Shown here: positions 28,257 through 36,903 of the stretch, piece after piece | Position numbering within the stretch: the stretch's first letter is position 1 | Layout of the letters: every line of letters begins with the position of its first letter | Assembly (NCBI GenBank): GCA_963753615.1 | Contig: CAVWCW010000002.1 | Span: 124,001-188,000, forward strand | DNA from: CAVWCW01 sp963753615 | GTDB lineage: Bacteria; Pseudomonadota; Gammaproteobacteria; Chromatiales; Chromatiaceae | Length of the DNA: 64,000 nt | Reading direction: 5' to 3' | Program-made: the position numbers and the translations under genes | Notes under the pieces: generated by a model | Database searches by the model: none | Seen by the model: only the letters and a program-made list of their open reading frames with translations | What the model was told of the DNA's origin: nothing

Positions 28257-28985
28257 TCAGGCGCCGCTGCTCAGGGCTAGGCCGTGGCGCACATAGGTGA
28301 TCAGGGCCAATGTGCCTAGCAGCAGGTAGACCGCGGTCACTAGACCGATCCCGAGGCGCAGTCGGCGGCGGAAGCCCGCGGCGGCGGCCGGGGCCGGCGG
28401 CAGCCACTTCAACCCGAGGCGGTAGACGCCGGCCGCGGTGTGGATCAGCAGCACCGGCAGAAACAGGGCGTAGAGGATCCAGGCCCGCGCCTCCACCACC
28501 CGCAGAGACGACGGCAGGGCGCCGATCTGCTCGGGTTGGGTAATGACGGTGAATAGATGTGGCGAGGCCAGGAACAACAGCGCAAACCCGGTCGCCACCT
28601 GCCAGCCCCAGAGCCGGGTGTCTGCATGGCGGAAGCGCGCCGAATGCTGCTTAAAGCTGCGGTACTGGCGGTAGTCGTGCGGTAACTTGCGCAGCGCCAG
28701 GGCGGCATGCAACAGGATCAAGGCAAACAGGCCGACGGCGGCAAGGGAAACCAGCCAGGGGTGAGCGGTGCCGAGCAGTTGTTCGCCCTCGAAAAAGCGG
28801 GCCACCCAGTCGGCCGCCTCGGGACTGATCAGGATCGCGGAGTCGAGCAGCAGGTGGACGCAGATGAAGCCCGCCAGCAGCAGTCCCGATAGGCTCTGGG
28901 CGAGGTCGAGGCGGGCCGGCCAGGGGCTGGCATTGGCGGTGCGGCCCGCATGGCTGCGGTAGACGAGCTTGGCGTCGGAACCCAT
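28257..28985 (-). CDS. frdC: Fumarate reductase dihaem cytochrome b subunit
   Basis: Membrane anchor of 242 residues from the ATG at 28985, with five predicted helices. Histidines that can ligate two haems b sit in FICVHLLLD, ALILLHAAL, FLASPHLFT and VLLIHTAAG, the arrangement of Wolinella FrdC. It links quinone chemistry to FrdAB and heads the operon. The open frame extends upstream but that part has no membrane-protein character and overlaps the promoter region. Confidence 0.92.
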   Translation of the reverse strand: MGSDAKLVYRSHAGRTANASPWPARLDLAQSLSGLLLAGFICVHLLLDSAILISPEAADWVARFFEGEQLLGTAHPWLVSLAAVGLFALILLHAALALRKLPHDYRQYRSFKQHSARFRHADTRLWGWQVATGFALLFLASPHLFTVITQPEQIGALPSSLRVVEARAWILYALFLPVLLIHTAAGVYRLGLKWLPPAPAAAAGFRRRLRLGIGLVTAVYLLLGTLALITYVRHGLALSSGA

Positions 28986-29094
28986 GGAGTAGTCCCCGGT
29001 CCCCTGGGGGGACATTGATAATGTCAACCGGTTGAGCCGGCCCGTCGGGAGCCTGCTGGCCCCGCGTTCCCTGGGGTTCAACCATAGCCTGTTT

Positions 29095-29136
29095 TCTATA
29101 TCATTCAACAAGTGGCGAGGAACTGACACAGGTCAG
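29095..29136 (-). promoter_or_regulatory. FNR/DNR-like site and promoter of frdCAB
   Basis: CTGAC (29123-29127) / ACAG / GTCAG (29132-29136) is a symmetric 14-base site close to the FNR/DNR pattern TTGAC-N4-GTCAA. On the minus strand TATAGA (29100-29095) is a good -10. Counting +1 at 29088 puts the site centre at -41.5, the classical class II activator position. A further perfect palindrome, TCAACCGGTTGA, lies at 29024-29035 in the leader. The rest of 28986-29295 shows no gene. Confidence 0.55.
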
Positions 29137-29295
29137 CTTGGCCCCAGATATCGGGGAATCCTTTATTTCCCGGGGCGCCAAGCGTTAGCATAAGGTACTC
29201 AGACGGTTTGCGGCCAACGGCGCGGTTGGGCCTTGGCTGGGGCGCTCGAGGGTGCGCGGACGAATCGCGAACCCAAGCTACGCAGAGAATAAACC

Positions 29296-31025
29296 TTGGC
29301 CCTTCCCGGAGTTGCCTTAGCGGTGGTATCGCCAGAATCCGATCAGTCGTTCGTCATCCCGCAGGCGGTAGCGACGCGTCCCAAGCCGGTACGGAGCAAG
29401 GAGTTTCGACATTGGATCGATGCCCTGCCAATGGCCAATGTGGAGGGCGCCCTGCGGTCGCTGTCGGAGCGCATGGATGAGGCCAATCGCCATCCCATGG
29501 CGCCTGTCGAGCGCGCTGAAATGCTGGAGGCATTGCGCCAGCCCGCGGACCTGCTGCTGCGGGAACAAGAGGCCCGGCATGCTCGCTCCGCTTCGCTGCG
29601 GGACAAGGAGCGGCGCTTGGCCGCCCTGGCCCAACGCCTGCGAGCCGCGCTGGTGGTCGGCTACAAGATTCTGGTGCGGGACCTGCACCTCAGTTGGGTG
29701 TCGGGCCACGTGCTGCACCGCAAGCTACGGATTCAGGCCCTGCATCGCCAGATACACTACTTGGGTCGTATCCTGCTAGCCGATTGCCAGCTCTATCTGG
29801 CGCCCCGTTCCCACTTCTGGCTAGAACTGCACCAAGCCTACCACTATGCCGAGGCCGCCGGAATACAGGCCAAGCCGGTACCCAACGAGGACCCGGAGAT
29901 GGTGGAGAAATCCACTATTTCGGATCAGTACAAGCTGTGGTTGCTGCTGGCCCTGGCCGGACCCTATCGCCTGCAGCCGGGTCAAGCCAATCTGATCTAT
30001 CGCCTGCTGCAGGCATGGGCCCCCCAGTGCCGGCTGTACCCCGCACACGCTCGCCCGCCGGGGACCGGAACCTTCGTGATCGACCGCCATGTGGACCGGC
30101 CGCCGGTATCGGCCGGGCAGCTGGAGGAAGGCGGCTTCGAGGGCTGGTACCTGGACGTCGCCCCCTTGGCCGAAGCGGCTCAGCAATACCTGGACAAGCT
30201 CCCGGATAGCCCCGGCCCGGGGGTTCCGCGACCGGCCGAGGACCCGGCGTCCCGGCTGGCGGAGCTGCTGCCGAGACTGCTCGGCGCCTGGGGGGGCAGC
30301 CGGCCCGCGCTGGGCCCCGGGCGGCTCCGGGCGGCCGGATAGCGGTGCTCTGCGGTCTCGAGTCGATCCATCGGGTGTTCTCCCACCGGCGCGAGGCCTT
30401 GGGGGCATTGGGTGGCGGACCCCATCGGCAAGGTTTCCCGGCGAGGCCGATCGGCGAGACCGACCGAGGCGAACGGCGCGGCGGCGGGGTCGAAAAAATA
30501 CGCCTTCAGGCCTTCGACAGCAATCACCCGGTATGGGCCTCCGCTGGCCACCCCGAGGCAGGGGATCGAGTCCACTATTGCGAAATCCGCGACCGAAGCC
30601 AGGGCGGTTACCGCTTGGCGGTGCCCGAAGCGGCGGCGGGATGCCTGAGGGTGGGGGAACTGCTGGCCCTGAACGAGGCCGCCGGTGCGGACTCGAAACC
30701 CGATTGGCACCTGGCCAGCGTCCGCTGGATTCGACGCCGCCTCGACGGCACCCTGGAGTTCGGTACCCAGCTGTTTTCCGGGGCGGTCGAGGCGGTCGGC
30801 CTGGAGCGCCGCCGCCCGGGTGGTGGGCCGGCGGAGCGCTGGGCCGGCTTTCTGCTCGGCGCCGGCTCATATGATGACGAGACCCTGATTACCCCGGTCT
30901 TCTATGCCGAGGCCGAGAGCAGCTTCATGTTGGTGCAAAAGCCGCGCAAACAAGCCGTCGAGCTGGTTCACGCGGTTGAGATAACCCCCTGCTTCGCCCA
31001 GTTCCGATTCGCCCCGTTGTACTAA
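29296..31025 (+). pseudogene. PilZ-type (c-di-GMP-binding-like) protein, frameshifted
   Basis: Two consecutive frames, 29296-30342 and about 30297-31025, together make one protein of some 575 residues. The N-terminal part has a helical body (RSKEFRHWIDALPMANVEGALRSL, RAALVVGYKILVRDLHLSW). The second part begins GRIAVLCGLESIHRVF and ends in a beta-rich region, like gammaproteobacterial proteins annotated as cyclic-di-GMP-binding with a C-terminal PilZ-type barrel. The break maps to a run of seven G at 30290-30296; one more G would rejoin the frames. Start codon (TTG 29296 or GTG 29323) is uncertain. Family assignment is tentative. Confidence 0.55.
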
Positions 31026-31230
31026 GCCAGTATCGCATCTCGCCCCCCTTGCCGACGTCTTTTGCCCGCAGCGAAAGGGCTTGCTTTTAGCCCCCGCGGT
31101 TGGCACATTCGGCAGGGGACGGTGCCAACCGAAGCCTCTGGGCGGACGGGGCCGTGGTCATGCCCAGGGGCCGCCGCAGGTGCTGTTGCCCGCATAATTC
31201 TTATTACAGGAAACACCTTTAGGGGGATCT

Positions 31231-31839
31231 ATGAAGTTCAAGTTGTTCTTGTTGTCCTGCGTATTCTGCCTGGCCTCTGGGAGCTTGGCGGCCGAGCCCG
31301 GGGGTTGGTCCGGGGCTTATCCGAGCCGACACCAGGCCCCGGCCCAGACCGAGCCCTCGCCGGCCATGCTGCTCAGCCAGGGCATGGGCCAGCTGATCAA
31401 GTTCCTGCGCCGCCAGCCGAGTCCGAAAGGCGCCGAGGTCGCCGCCTATATCGATTCCCAGGTCGCGCCCTATTTCGACTTCGCCTATATGACCCGTTGG
31501 GTGGCCGGCAGCCGCTACCGGTATATGAACGAACAGCAACGCAGTGCGATGGAGGCCAGCCTGAAGAAGATGTTCCTGGGCGCCCTAGCCCAGCGTCTCG
31601 GCAGCTACGGAAACCAGAACGTACGCTTCAACAACCCCCGCCGCGTGGCCGCCAACGAGGTCGATGTGGGGGTCGACATCCTCACCCCGGGGACCTATCC
31701 CGCGCGCCTGAACTTCCGCTTTTACCTTAGCGGGAACGGCTGGAAGGTGTTCGACGTGTCCGCTAATGGAAGCAGCGCGCTGGTTCACTACCGTCAGTAC
31801 TTCGCCCGCATGCAGCGCCAGTCTCCACGCTGGGGCTGA
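31231..31839 (+). CDS. MlaC/Ttg2D-like periplasmic phospholipid-binding protein
   Basis: A 202-residue exported protein (signal peptide about residues 1-21, ending SLAA). It carries the MlaC fold: YIDSQVAPYFDFAYMTRWVAGSRYRYM, then KKMFLGALAQRLGSYGNQNVRF, then VDVGVDILTPGTYPARLNFRFYLSGNGWKVFDVSANG. MlaC carries phospholipid between the outer-membrane complex and the MlaFEDB ABC transporter. Here no other mla gene is adjacent, so it may be a stand-alone paralogue. A strong AGGGGG ribosome-binding site precedes the ATG. Confidence 0.85.
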   Translation: MKFKLFLLSCVFCLASGSLAAEPGGWSGAYPSRHQAPAQTEPSPAMLLSQGMGQLIKFLRRQPSPKGAEVAAYIDSQVAPYFDFAYMTRWVAGSRYRYMNEQQRSAMEASLKKMFLGALAQRLGSYGNQNVRFNNPRRVAANEVDVGVDILTPGTYPARLNFRFYLSGNGWKVFDVSANGSSALVHYRQYFARMQRQSPRWG

Positions 31840-32074
31840 GTCCTCTCCCTTCGGCCCCGGCATGTACCGGGGCCAGTCTTCCTCCAAATTCGCTTCCGCC
31901 CGGGCCGCAAACGGCTCTCTTCACTGTTTTCCGAGGGGGCAGATCGGGCTTGCGGCGCCCGATAGCGTCGTAATGCCCTCAAATCGAATCACCATTGCTT
32001 GTCGGCCTGCCTTGGTCTGCACCACCAATGCCACTGTCACCACCCGATTCGAATGCCGATTTCCGGGGCTGGAC

Positions 32075-32908
32075 TCAGCCGCGGTGGGGTTGGCGGGCCT
32101 GTGAACAGGGCACTTGGATCGGTTGCGGCTCGGGGCCGAGCCGCAGTGCGGTGAGCAGCCCCCCCCACAGGCAGCCGCTATCCAGGGCCCAGACGTTGTG
32201 ACCTTGGTAATAGCCCAGGGTGGACCAGTGGCCGAAGGCGATGCGCTCGCCGGCGCTGGCGCGTCCCGGCACCGCGAACCAGGGCAGAAACTCCGGCTTC
32301 TGGCTGCCCGGCGGGCCCTTGTCTTTGAGCCGTAGCCTGCCGTCGGTGTCACAATAACGCAGGCGCGAGAAGCAGTTCGTGATGTAGCGCAGGCGTTGCA
32401 TGCCCTGAAGCCCTTCTTCCCAGCGTGCCGGCTGATCCCCGTACATCTGCATGCAGTAGTCGTGGAAGCCGGGGCCCTGGAGCGCGGCTTCGACTTCCCA
32501 GGCGCGGGCAGCCGCGGTTTCCAGGTCCCATTGCGGCGGCAGGCCGGCGTGCAGCAGGCTGAAGCCCAGGTCCGCGTCGCGGTGCAGCAGCGGCAGGTGG
32601 CGCAGCCAGTCCAGCAACTGCTCCCGGTCCGGGGCCTGCAGGATTTCGTCCACCGTATCGTTGCGGAAGTGCTTCAGATTGCCTTGCGAGACCGCCAGCA
32701 GGTGCAGGTCGTGGTTACCCAGCACACTGACCGCCGCGCTCCCCAGGCCCATTACGAAGTGCAGCACCTGCAGCGACTGGGGGCCGCGGTTGACCAAGTC
32801 GCCGGCGAACCAGAGGCGGTCTTCAGCCGGGTCGAAGCGGATGCGTTCCAGCAGCCGCTGTAGTTCGTCGTAGCAGCCCTGGACATCGCCGATGGCGTAG
32901 ACCGCCAC
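32075..32908 (-). CDS. apaH: Bis(5'-nucleosyl)-tetraphosphatase, symmetrical
   Basis: Hydrolyses Ap4A to two ADP; metallophosphoesterase of 277 residues. Motifs are GDVQGCYDE, GDLVNRGPQS, LGNHDLHLL and LHAGLPPQWD, followed by FGHWSTLGYY. I choose the GTG at 32908 (VAVYAIGDVQG) because GAGG lies upstream of it and the phosphoesterase fold starts there. It is last in apaG, yjdF-like, apaH, 13 bases after the preceding gene. Confidence 0.94.
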   Translation of the reverse strand: MAVYAIGDVQGCYDELQRLLERIRFDPAEDRLWFAGDLVNRGPQSLQVLHFVMGLGSAAVSVLGNHDLHLLAVSQGNLKHFRNDTVDEILQAPDREQLLDWLRHLPLLHRDADLGFSLLHAGLPPQWDLETAAARAWEVEAALQGPGFHDYCMQMYGDQPARWEEGLQGMQRLRYITNCFSRLRYCDTDGRLRLKDKGPPGSQKPEFLPWFAVPGRASAGERIAFGHWSTLGYYQGHNVWALDSGCLWGGLLTALRLGPEPQPIQVPCSQARQPHRG

Positions 32909-32921
32909 TTCTGCTGCCGCC

Positions 32922-33557
32922 TCAGGTACCTGCCGCCAGGGCCGCCAACTGGCGGTCATGGCGGCGCGCCAGCAACAGCTGAGAGGACAGGGCCCCAATC
33001 AAGGCGAGGAACATATCCCATTGGGTATCCCAGTGGTCGCCCTGGGTACCAAGAAACGCCTCTGCCGCATCGCCGCTGATCAGGGCGGTCCACCACTCGA
33101 TCATCTCGTAGAAGGCGCTGAAGGCCAGGCAGACGCAGGCGACGACAAAGAACAGCCAGCCCCCGGTCCCCAGCGGCGAGCGCCGCAGCAGGATCTCCCG
33201 GGCCAGAATGGCGGGGATAAAGCCCTGGGCCAAGTGGCCAAGGCGGTCGTAGTGGTTGCGCGACAGGTCCAGGGCGTCGCGCACCCAGTTGCCCAGCGGC
33301 ACCTCGGCATAGGTGTAATGGCCGCCGACGATCAGGATCACCGCATGCAAGGCCAGCAACCGGTATAACAATGGGGTCAGGGGAAAGCGACGGTAGGTCA
33401 GGGGCAGGAGCAGCAGGCCGAGCATCACCGGTAGGGTCTCCAGCAGCCAGGTCAGGCGGTCCGCTACCGGATCCAGGCCGCTGTAGACCAGCATTGCTGC
33501 TACCACAGCCAGCAGCGTCAAGGGCTCCCTGGAGGCGTAGGGGGCCGCGCCCGCCAT
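32922..33557 (-). CDS. DUF2238 / YjdF-family integral membrane protein
   Basis: A 211-residue membrane protein with five or six helices. Family hallmarks are LRNHYDRLGHLAQGFIPAI-like sequence (here LSRNHYDRLGHLAQGF), FYEMIEWW and a closing GDHWDTQWDMFLALIGA. The ATG at 33557 is five bases after the apaG stop and fixes the start; the open frame upstream overlaps apaG and is spurious. The function of the family is unknown. Its insertion between apaG and apaH is unusual. Confidence 0.85.
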   Translation of the reverse strand: MAGAAPYASREPLTLLAVVAAMLVYSGLDPVADRLTWLLETLPVMLGLLLLPLTYRRFPLTPLLYRLLALHAVILIVGGHYTYAEVPLGNWVRDALDLSRNHYDRLGHLAQGFIPAILAREILLRRSPLGTGGWLFFVVACVCLAFSAFYEMIEWWTALISGDAAEAFLGTQGDHWDTQWDMFLALIGALSSQLLLARRHDRQLAALAAGT

Positions 33558-33562
33558 GGGAC

Positions 33563-33946
33563 TCAGTGCAGCGTCCGCGGCTGGGAGAGGGTGAAGGGTT
33601 TGATCTCGGCGTCGAAGCGCTCCCCGCTGTCGCTCAGCATGCCGTAACTGCCTTGCATGCTTCCTACCGGGGTCTCGATCATGGTGCCGCTGGTGTAGCG
33701 AAAGTGCTCGCCCGGGCGCAGGTGAGGTTGCTCGCCAACCACCCCGTCGCCGCGCACCTCCTGCAGTTTGCCGTTGGCGTCGGTGATGAGCCAGTGGCGG
33801 TCGAGCAGGCGCACGCCCTGACTGCCGCTGTTGCGGATGGTGATGGTATAGGAAAACACGTAGCGGTTGGCCTCTGGGGCGGACTGGGCCTCGACGTAAC
33901 TGGTCTGAACCTCGATGTCGATGCGGTGGCGTGGGGCTTGGGTCAT
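33563..33946 (-). CDS. apaG: ApaG protein
   Basis: A 127-residue protein of immunoglobulin-like fold, the usual length. Typical stretches are VFSYTITIRNSGSQGVRLLDRHWLITDANG, EVRGDGVVGEQPHLRPGEHFRYTSGT and MQGSYGM. In E. coli apaG lies next to apaH, and the protein affects Co/Mg resistance; the biochemical role is not settled. The start at 33946 is preferred on family length; the longer frame adds unrelated sequence. Confidence 0.93.
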   Translation of the reverse strand: MTQAPRHRIDIEVQTSYVEAQSAPEANRYVFSYTITIRNSGSQGVRLLDRHWLITDANGKLQEVRGDGVVGEQPHLRPGEHFRYTSGTMIETPVGSMQGSYGMLSDSGERFDAEIKPFTLSQPRTLH

Positions 33947-34375
33947 AGCGTCGTCTTGTTCGTTTCCGGTCGTCCGGTTGGGTCGGGCAAAGAATGAGAG
34001 TTGCGGAAGCGATAGAATACCCCAAGACCGCCCGGGATTGTGACGCGTGTTCGCCACGCCCCGAGGGATTCGGGGCCATACCACGCCTCCACGGCCCGGT
34101 GCCGGAGCGGTCCCAACACAACGGCAAGACGTATCCTGTTGCTGGGCTTGCGCCCACAGAAGCGGCGCTAAGCCCAGCCAGAACGGTGTAAAATGAGCAC
34201 CCTGGGGGACGACTTGTCCAGGAGCGCAATCCTACGGGGCGGTCAGCGCTGTAGTGATCGCAGTCACGGTTTCGGCCCCAAGACCCAGACAAAGTTGCGG
34301 AATTGTGATCCAATGCCCAGCCCGATCGGCCGCTGGGGGCGATGATGCAGCTGAGGCGATATAAGAATTACGACC
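33947..34375. other. Intergenic region upstream of apaG, where ksgA would be expected
   Basis: No convincing gene is present. GTGA (34254-34257) / TCGCAG / TCAC (34264-34267) is a CRP-like symmetric site without an obvious promoter placed for it. TATTCT on the minus strand near 34018 could be a -10 for apaG. In many gammaproteobacteria ksgA lies between pdxA and apaG; it is absent here. Confidence 0.4.
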
Positions 34376-34624
34376 ATGAATCCGCGCCCGGCCCCGCATC
34401 GCAAACCCGACCTGCTACTGGCCAGTATCCTGCTGGTGGCCACGCTGCTGCCGCCCACAATGGTCATGCAGTTGCGAACGGTGCAGGCTAACACGGATGC
34501 CGCAATCGATAAGGCCCCTGTCCTCGTGCAGATGCTCCCTGGCGAAGGCTCACCAGTGGACTCAGGCAGTGGCGCGTCCCCGGTGGCCGGTCATCCGGGC
34601 GGCGGTATCCAGGGCCATCTTTAA
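34376..34624 (+). CDS. Possible small membrane protein overlapping the pdxA end
   Basis: An 82-residue frame with one hydrophobic helix (LLLASILLVATLLPPTMVM) after a basic N-terminus, then a Gly/Pro/Ser-rich tail. It overlaps the 3' end of the opposite-strand pdxA by 63 bases. TATAAG at 34361 and a weak purine stretch stand upstream. It matches no family I recognise, and the C-terminal third is probably just antisense of pdxA. Doubtful. Confidence 0.25.
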   Translation: MNPRPAPHRKPDLLLASILLVATLLPPTMVMQLRTVQANTDAAIDKAPVLVQMLPGEGSPVDSGSGASPVAGHPGGGIQGHL

Positions 34625-35557
34625 ACTCCCGGTGTCGGCGCGCCCGCTGCCGGCCAGTTCCAGGGCGGTGCCGTGGTCCACAGAGGTTCGGGCGATGGGT
34701 AGCCCCAGGGTGATATTCACCGCCCGTCCGAAACCCAGGTGCTTGAGCACCGGTAGACCCTGGTCGTGATACATGGCCAACACCGCGTCGGCCCGCTTCA
34801 GGCGCGGCGGGGTGAACAGGGTGTCTGCGGGCAGCGGCCCCTCCAGATCCAGGCCTTCGGCGCGAAGCTGCTGCACCACCGGCTCGATGACCTCAATCTC
34901 TTCCCGTCCCAAATGGCCGCCCTCCCCGGCGTGGGGGTTAAGGCCGCAGACCAGTATGTGCGGCTGTGGGATTCCGAACCGCCGGCGCAGGTCGGCCTCA
35001 AGGACCCCCAGCACCCGGCTTAGCAGGGGGCGGGTGATTCGGGCGCTGACGTCGGCCAGGGGCAGGTGGGTGGTGGCCAAGGCGACCCGCAACCCAGGGG
35101 TGGCGAGCATCATCACCGGGTAGCCCCCGCACAGCTCGGCCAGGAATTCGGTGTGGCCGGTGAAGGGGATGCCGGCGTCGTTGATTACCCCTTTGTGCAC
35201 CGGGCCGGTAACCAGGGCGTCGAAGCGCCCGTCGCGGCAGCCCGCCACCGCTTGACGCAAGGTCTCCAGCACATAGGCTGCATTGGCTGGGTCCAGGCGC
35301 CCGCAGGCAGCGGCGCGCGCCAGGGGCACCGCCAGCAAGCTCAGGCGGGCGTTGCCCGAGGCGCGCGGCTGAGCGGGGTCGAAGTCCAACAAATCAAGGG
35401 GCAGACTCAGGAGTCGGGCCCTTTCCTGCAGCAACACGGGGTCGGCGACTACCACCAACTCGGCCGCCAACCGGCCTTGGGCGATCTGCACGCAAAGATC
35501 TGGGCCGATGCCGGCGGGCTCGCCGGGGGTCAGGGCCAGGCGTGGCAGGTCCGGCAC
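34562..35557 (-). CDS. pdxA: 4-Hydroxythreonine-4-phosphate dehydrogenase
   Basis: NAD-dependent enzyme of pyridoxal phosphate synthesis; 331 residues, normal length. Metal-binding histidines lie in FTGHTEFLAELC, LNPHAGEGGHLG and AMYHDQGLPVLK, and the opening LALTPGEPAGIGPDL is characteristic. It follows surA by six bases, so lptD-surA-pdxA is one operon as in E. coli. Confidence 0.96.
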   Translation of the reverse strand: MPDLPRLALTPGEPAGIGPDLCVQIAQGRLAAELVVVADPVLLQERARLLSLPLDLLDFDPAQPRASGNARLSLLAVPLARAAACGRLDPANAAYVLETLRQAVAGCRDGRFDALVTGPVHKGVINDAGIPFTGHTEFLAELCGGYPVMMLATPGLRVALATTHLPLADVSARITRPLLSRVLGVLEADLRRRFGIPQPHILVCGLNPHAGEGGHLGREEIEVIEPVVQQLRAEGLDLEGPLPADTLFTPPRLKRADAVLAMYHDQGLPVLKHLGFGRAVNITLGLPIARTSVDHGTALELAGSGRADTGSLKMALDTAARMTGHRGRATA

Positions 35558-35563
35558 GGCCGG

Positions 35564-36886
35564 TCAGATCGGCTCCGCGTCGAGGCGGATCTCCACATAG
35601 GCCTCGTCGCGCAGGCGCCGCAGCCAGAGTTCGCCGGCCTCGGTAGCCTTGCGTTCCCGGATCGCCGTGCGGGCCTTGGCGCGCAGTACCTCATCGGTGT
35701 TGTCATAGTCCCGGCGTTCGATTACTTGCACGATGTGCCAGCCGAACTGGGTTCGGAAGGGCTCGCTGATCTGGTCCGGGGCCAGGGCGTTCATGCGCTC
35801 CTCGAAGACCGGAACCAGGTCGCCGCCGCTGACCCAGCCGAGGTCTCCGCCCTTGATCGCCGAGGCGGTGTCGTCCGAGTTGGAGCGGGCCAGAGCACCG
35901 AAATCGTCGCCGCCCTCGATGCGCTGCTTGAGCTGCACCAGGCGCAGTCGGGCGTCGGTGTCGGAGGTGATCTCGTTGGTATTGATCAGGATGTGGCGGG
36001 CGTGAGTCTGGCGGATGATCTGGCGATCGCTGCCCTTGTAATCGGCGAGCAGGATGATGTGAAAACCACTGGCGCTCTGCACCGGGTCGCTGATCTCGCC
36101 CTGCTGCATGTCGAGCACGACGTCAGTGAACAGCGTCGGCAGTTCGTTGGCCTTGCGCCAACCGAGGTCGCCTCCCTCCAGGGCTTGGCGGCCGTCCGAG
36201 TAGGTCATGGCCGCCTGCTGGAAGTCGCCGCCGGCGCGCAGCTCTTCTACCAGCTTCTCTGCCCGGGCACGGGTGCGTCGTATTTCATCCGGGGTGGCCG
36301 CTTCCGGCAGGCCGATGCGGATGTGGTAGAGCCGATACTCGGTGCGCCCGCCAATGCCGACCAGCTCTTTGTCCAGGTAGTTGTCGATCTCCTGCTCGCT
36401 GACATTAATGCGATTGATTACCTCCTGATTGCGCAGGCGGCTGAGTATGATCTCCTTGCGAACGCTCTCCCGGAACTGGCCGAAGTCCATGCCGTCCGCC
36501 GCCATGGCGGCGCGCAGCTCGGCCAGGGTGAGGTCGTTGTTTGCGGCGATATTGTTGATCGCCTGGGCCAGGGTTTGGTCGTCGACGCCAATGCCAGCCT
36601 GCTCGGCAGCCTGCAGTTGCAGCCGATCGGCGATGATGCGCTCCAGCACCTGGCCTTCCAGCACCCGCCGCGGCGGCAGCCGGTCGGGATCGGGGTTGAT
36701 CTGCAGCAGCAGCTCGTTGAGCTCGGTCTCCAGCTCGCTGCGAGTAATCACGTCATCATTGACCACGGCGACGATGCTGTCGAGGTCGTTAACCTCCGCG
36801 GCTGTCGGCGCGGCCCAGAACAGGGCGGCACACAACAGCGCGAGAAAGGTGAAGGGTATGCTGAGGGGGGGGTGCTTGGTGATCAT
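35564..36886 (-). CDS. surA: Periplasmic chaperone and peptidyl-prolyl isomerase SurA
   Basis: Escorts outer-membrane proteins to the BAM complex. From the ATG at 36886 it has 440 residues: a signal peptide (core FTFLALLCAALFWAAPTAA), the N-terminal SurA chaperone domain (DSIVAVVNDDVITRSELE), and two parvulin domains (RLYHIRIGLPEAATPDEI with GGDLGWRKANELP; QTHARHILINTNEI with GGDLGWVSGGDLVP). A short C-terminal helix ends the protein. The frame upstream of 36886 runs into lptD and is not used. Confidence 0.96.
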   Translation of the reverse strand: MITKHPPLSIPFTFLALLCAALFWAAPTAAEVNDLDSIVAVVNDDVITRSELETELNELLLQINPDPDRLPPRRVLEGQVLERIIADRLQLQAAEQAGIGVDDQTLAQAINNIAANNDLTLAELRAAMAADGMDFGQFRESVRKEIILSRLRNQEVINRINVSEQEIDNYLDKELVGIGGRTEYRLYHIRIGLPEAATPDEIRRTRARAEKLVEELRAGGDFQQAAMTYSDGRQALEGGDLGWRKANELPTLFTDVVLDMQQGEISDPVQSASGFHIILLADYKGSDRQIIRQTHARHILINTNEITSDTDARLRLVQLKQRIEGGDDFGALARSNSDDTASAIKGGDLGWVSGGDLVPVFEERMNALAPDQISEPFRTQFGWHIVQVIERRDYDNTDEVLRAKARTAIRERKATEAGELWLRRLRDEAYVEIRLDAEPI

Positions 36887-36903
36887 GGTAGGTTTCGGCT
36901 CGA

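Noticed and set aside
34254..34267. CRP-like site GTGA-N6-TCAC as regulator of a nearby gene
   Set aside because: No promoter element lies at a suitable distance and the downstream frame is doubtful; kept only as a remark.
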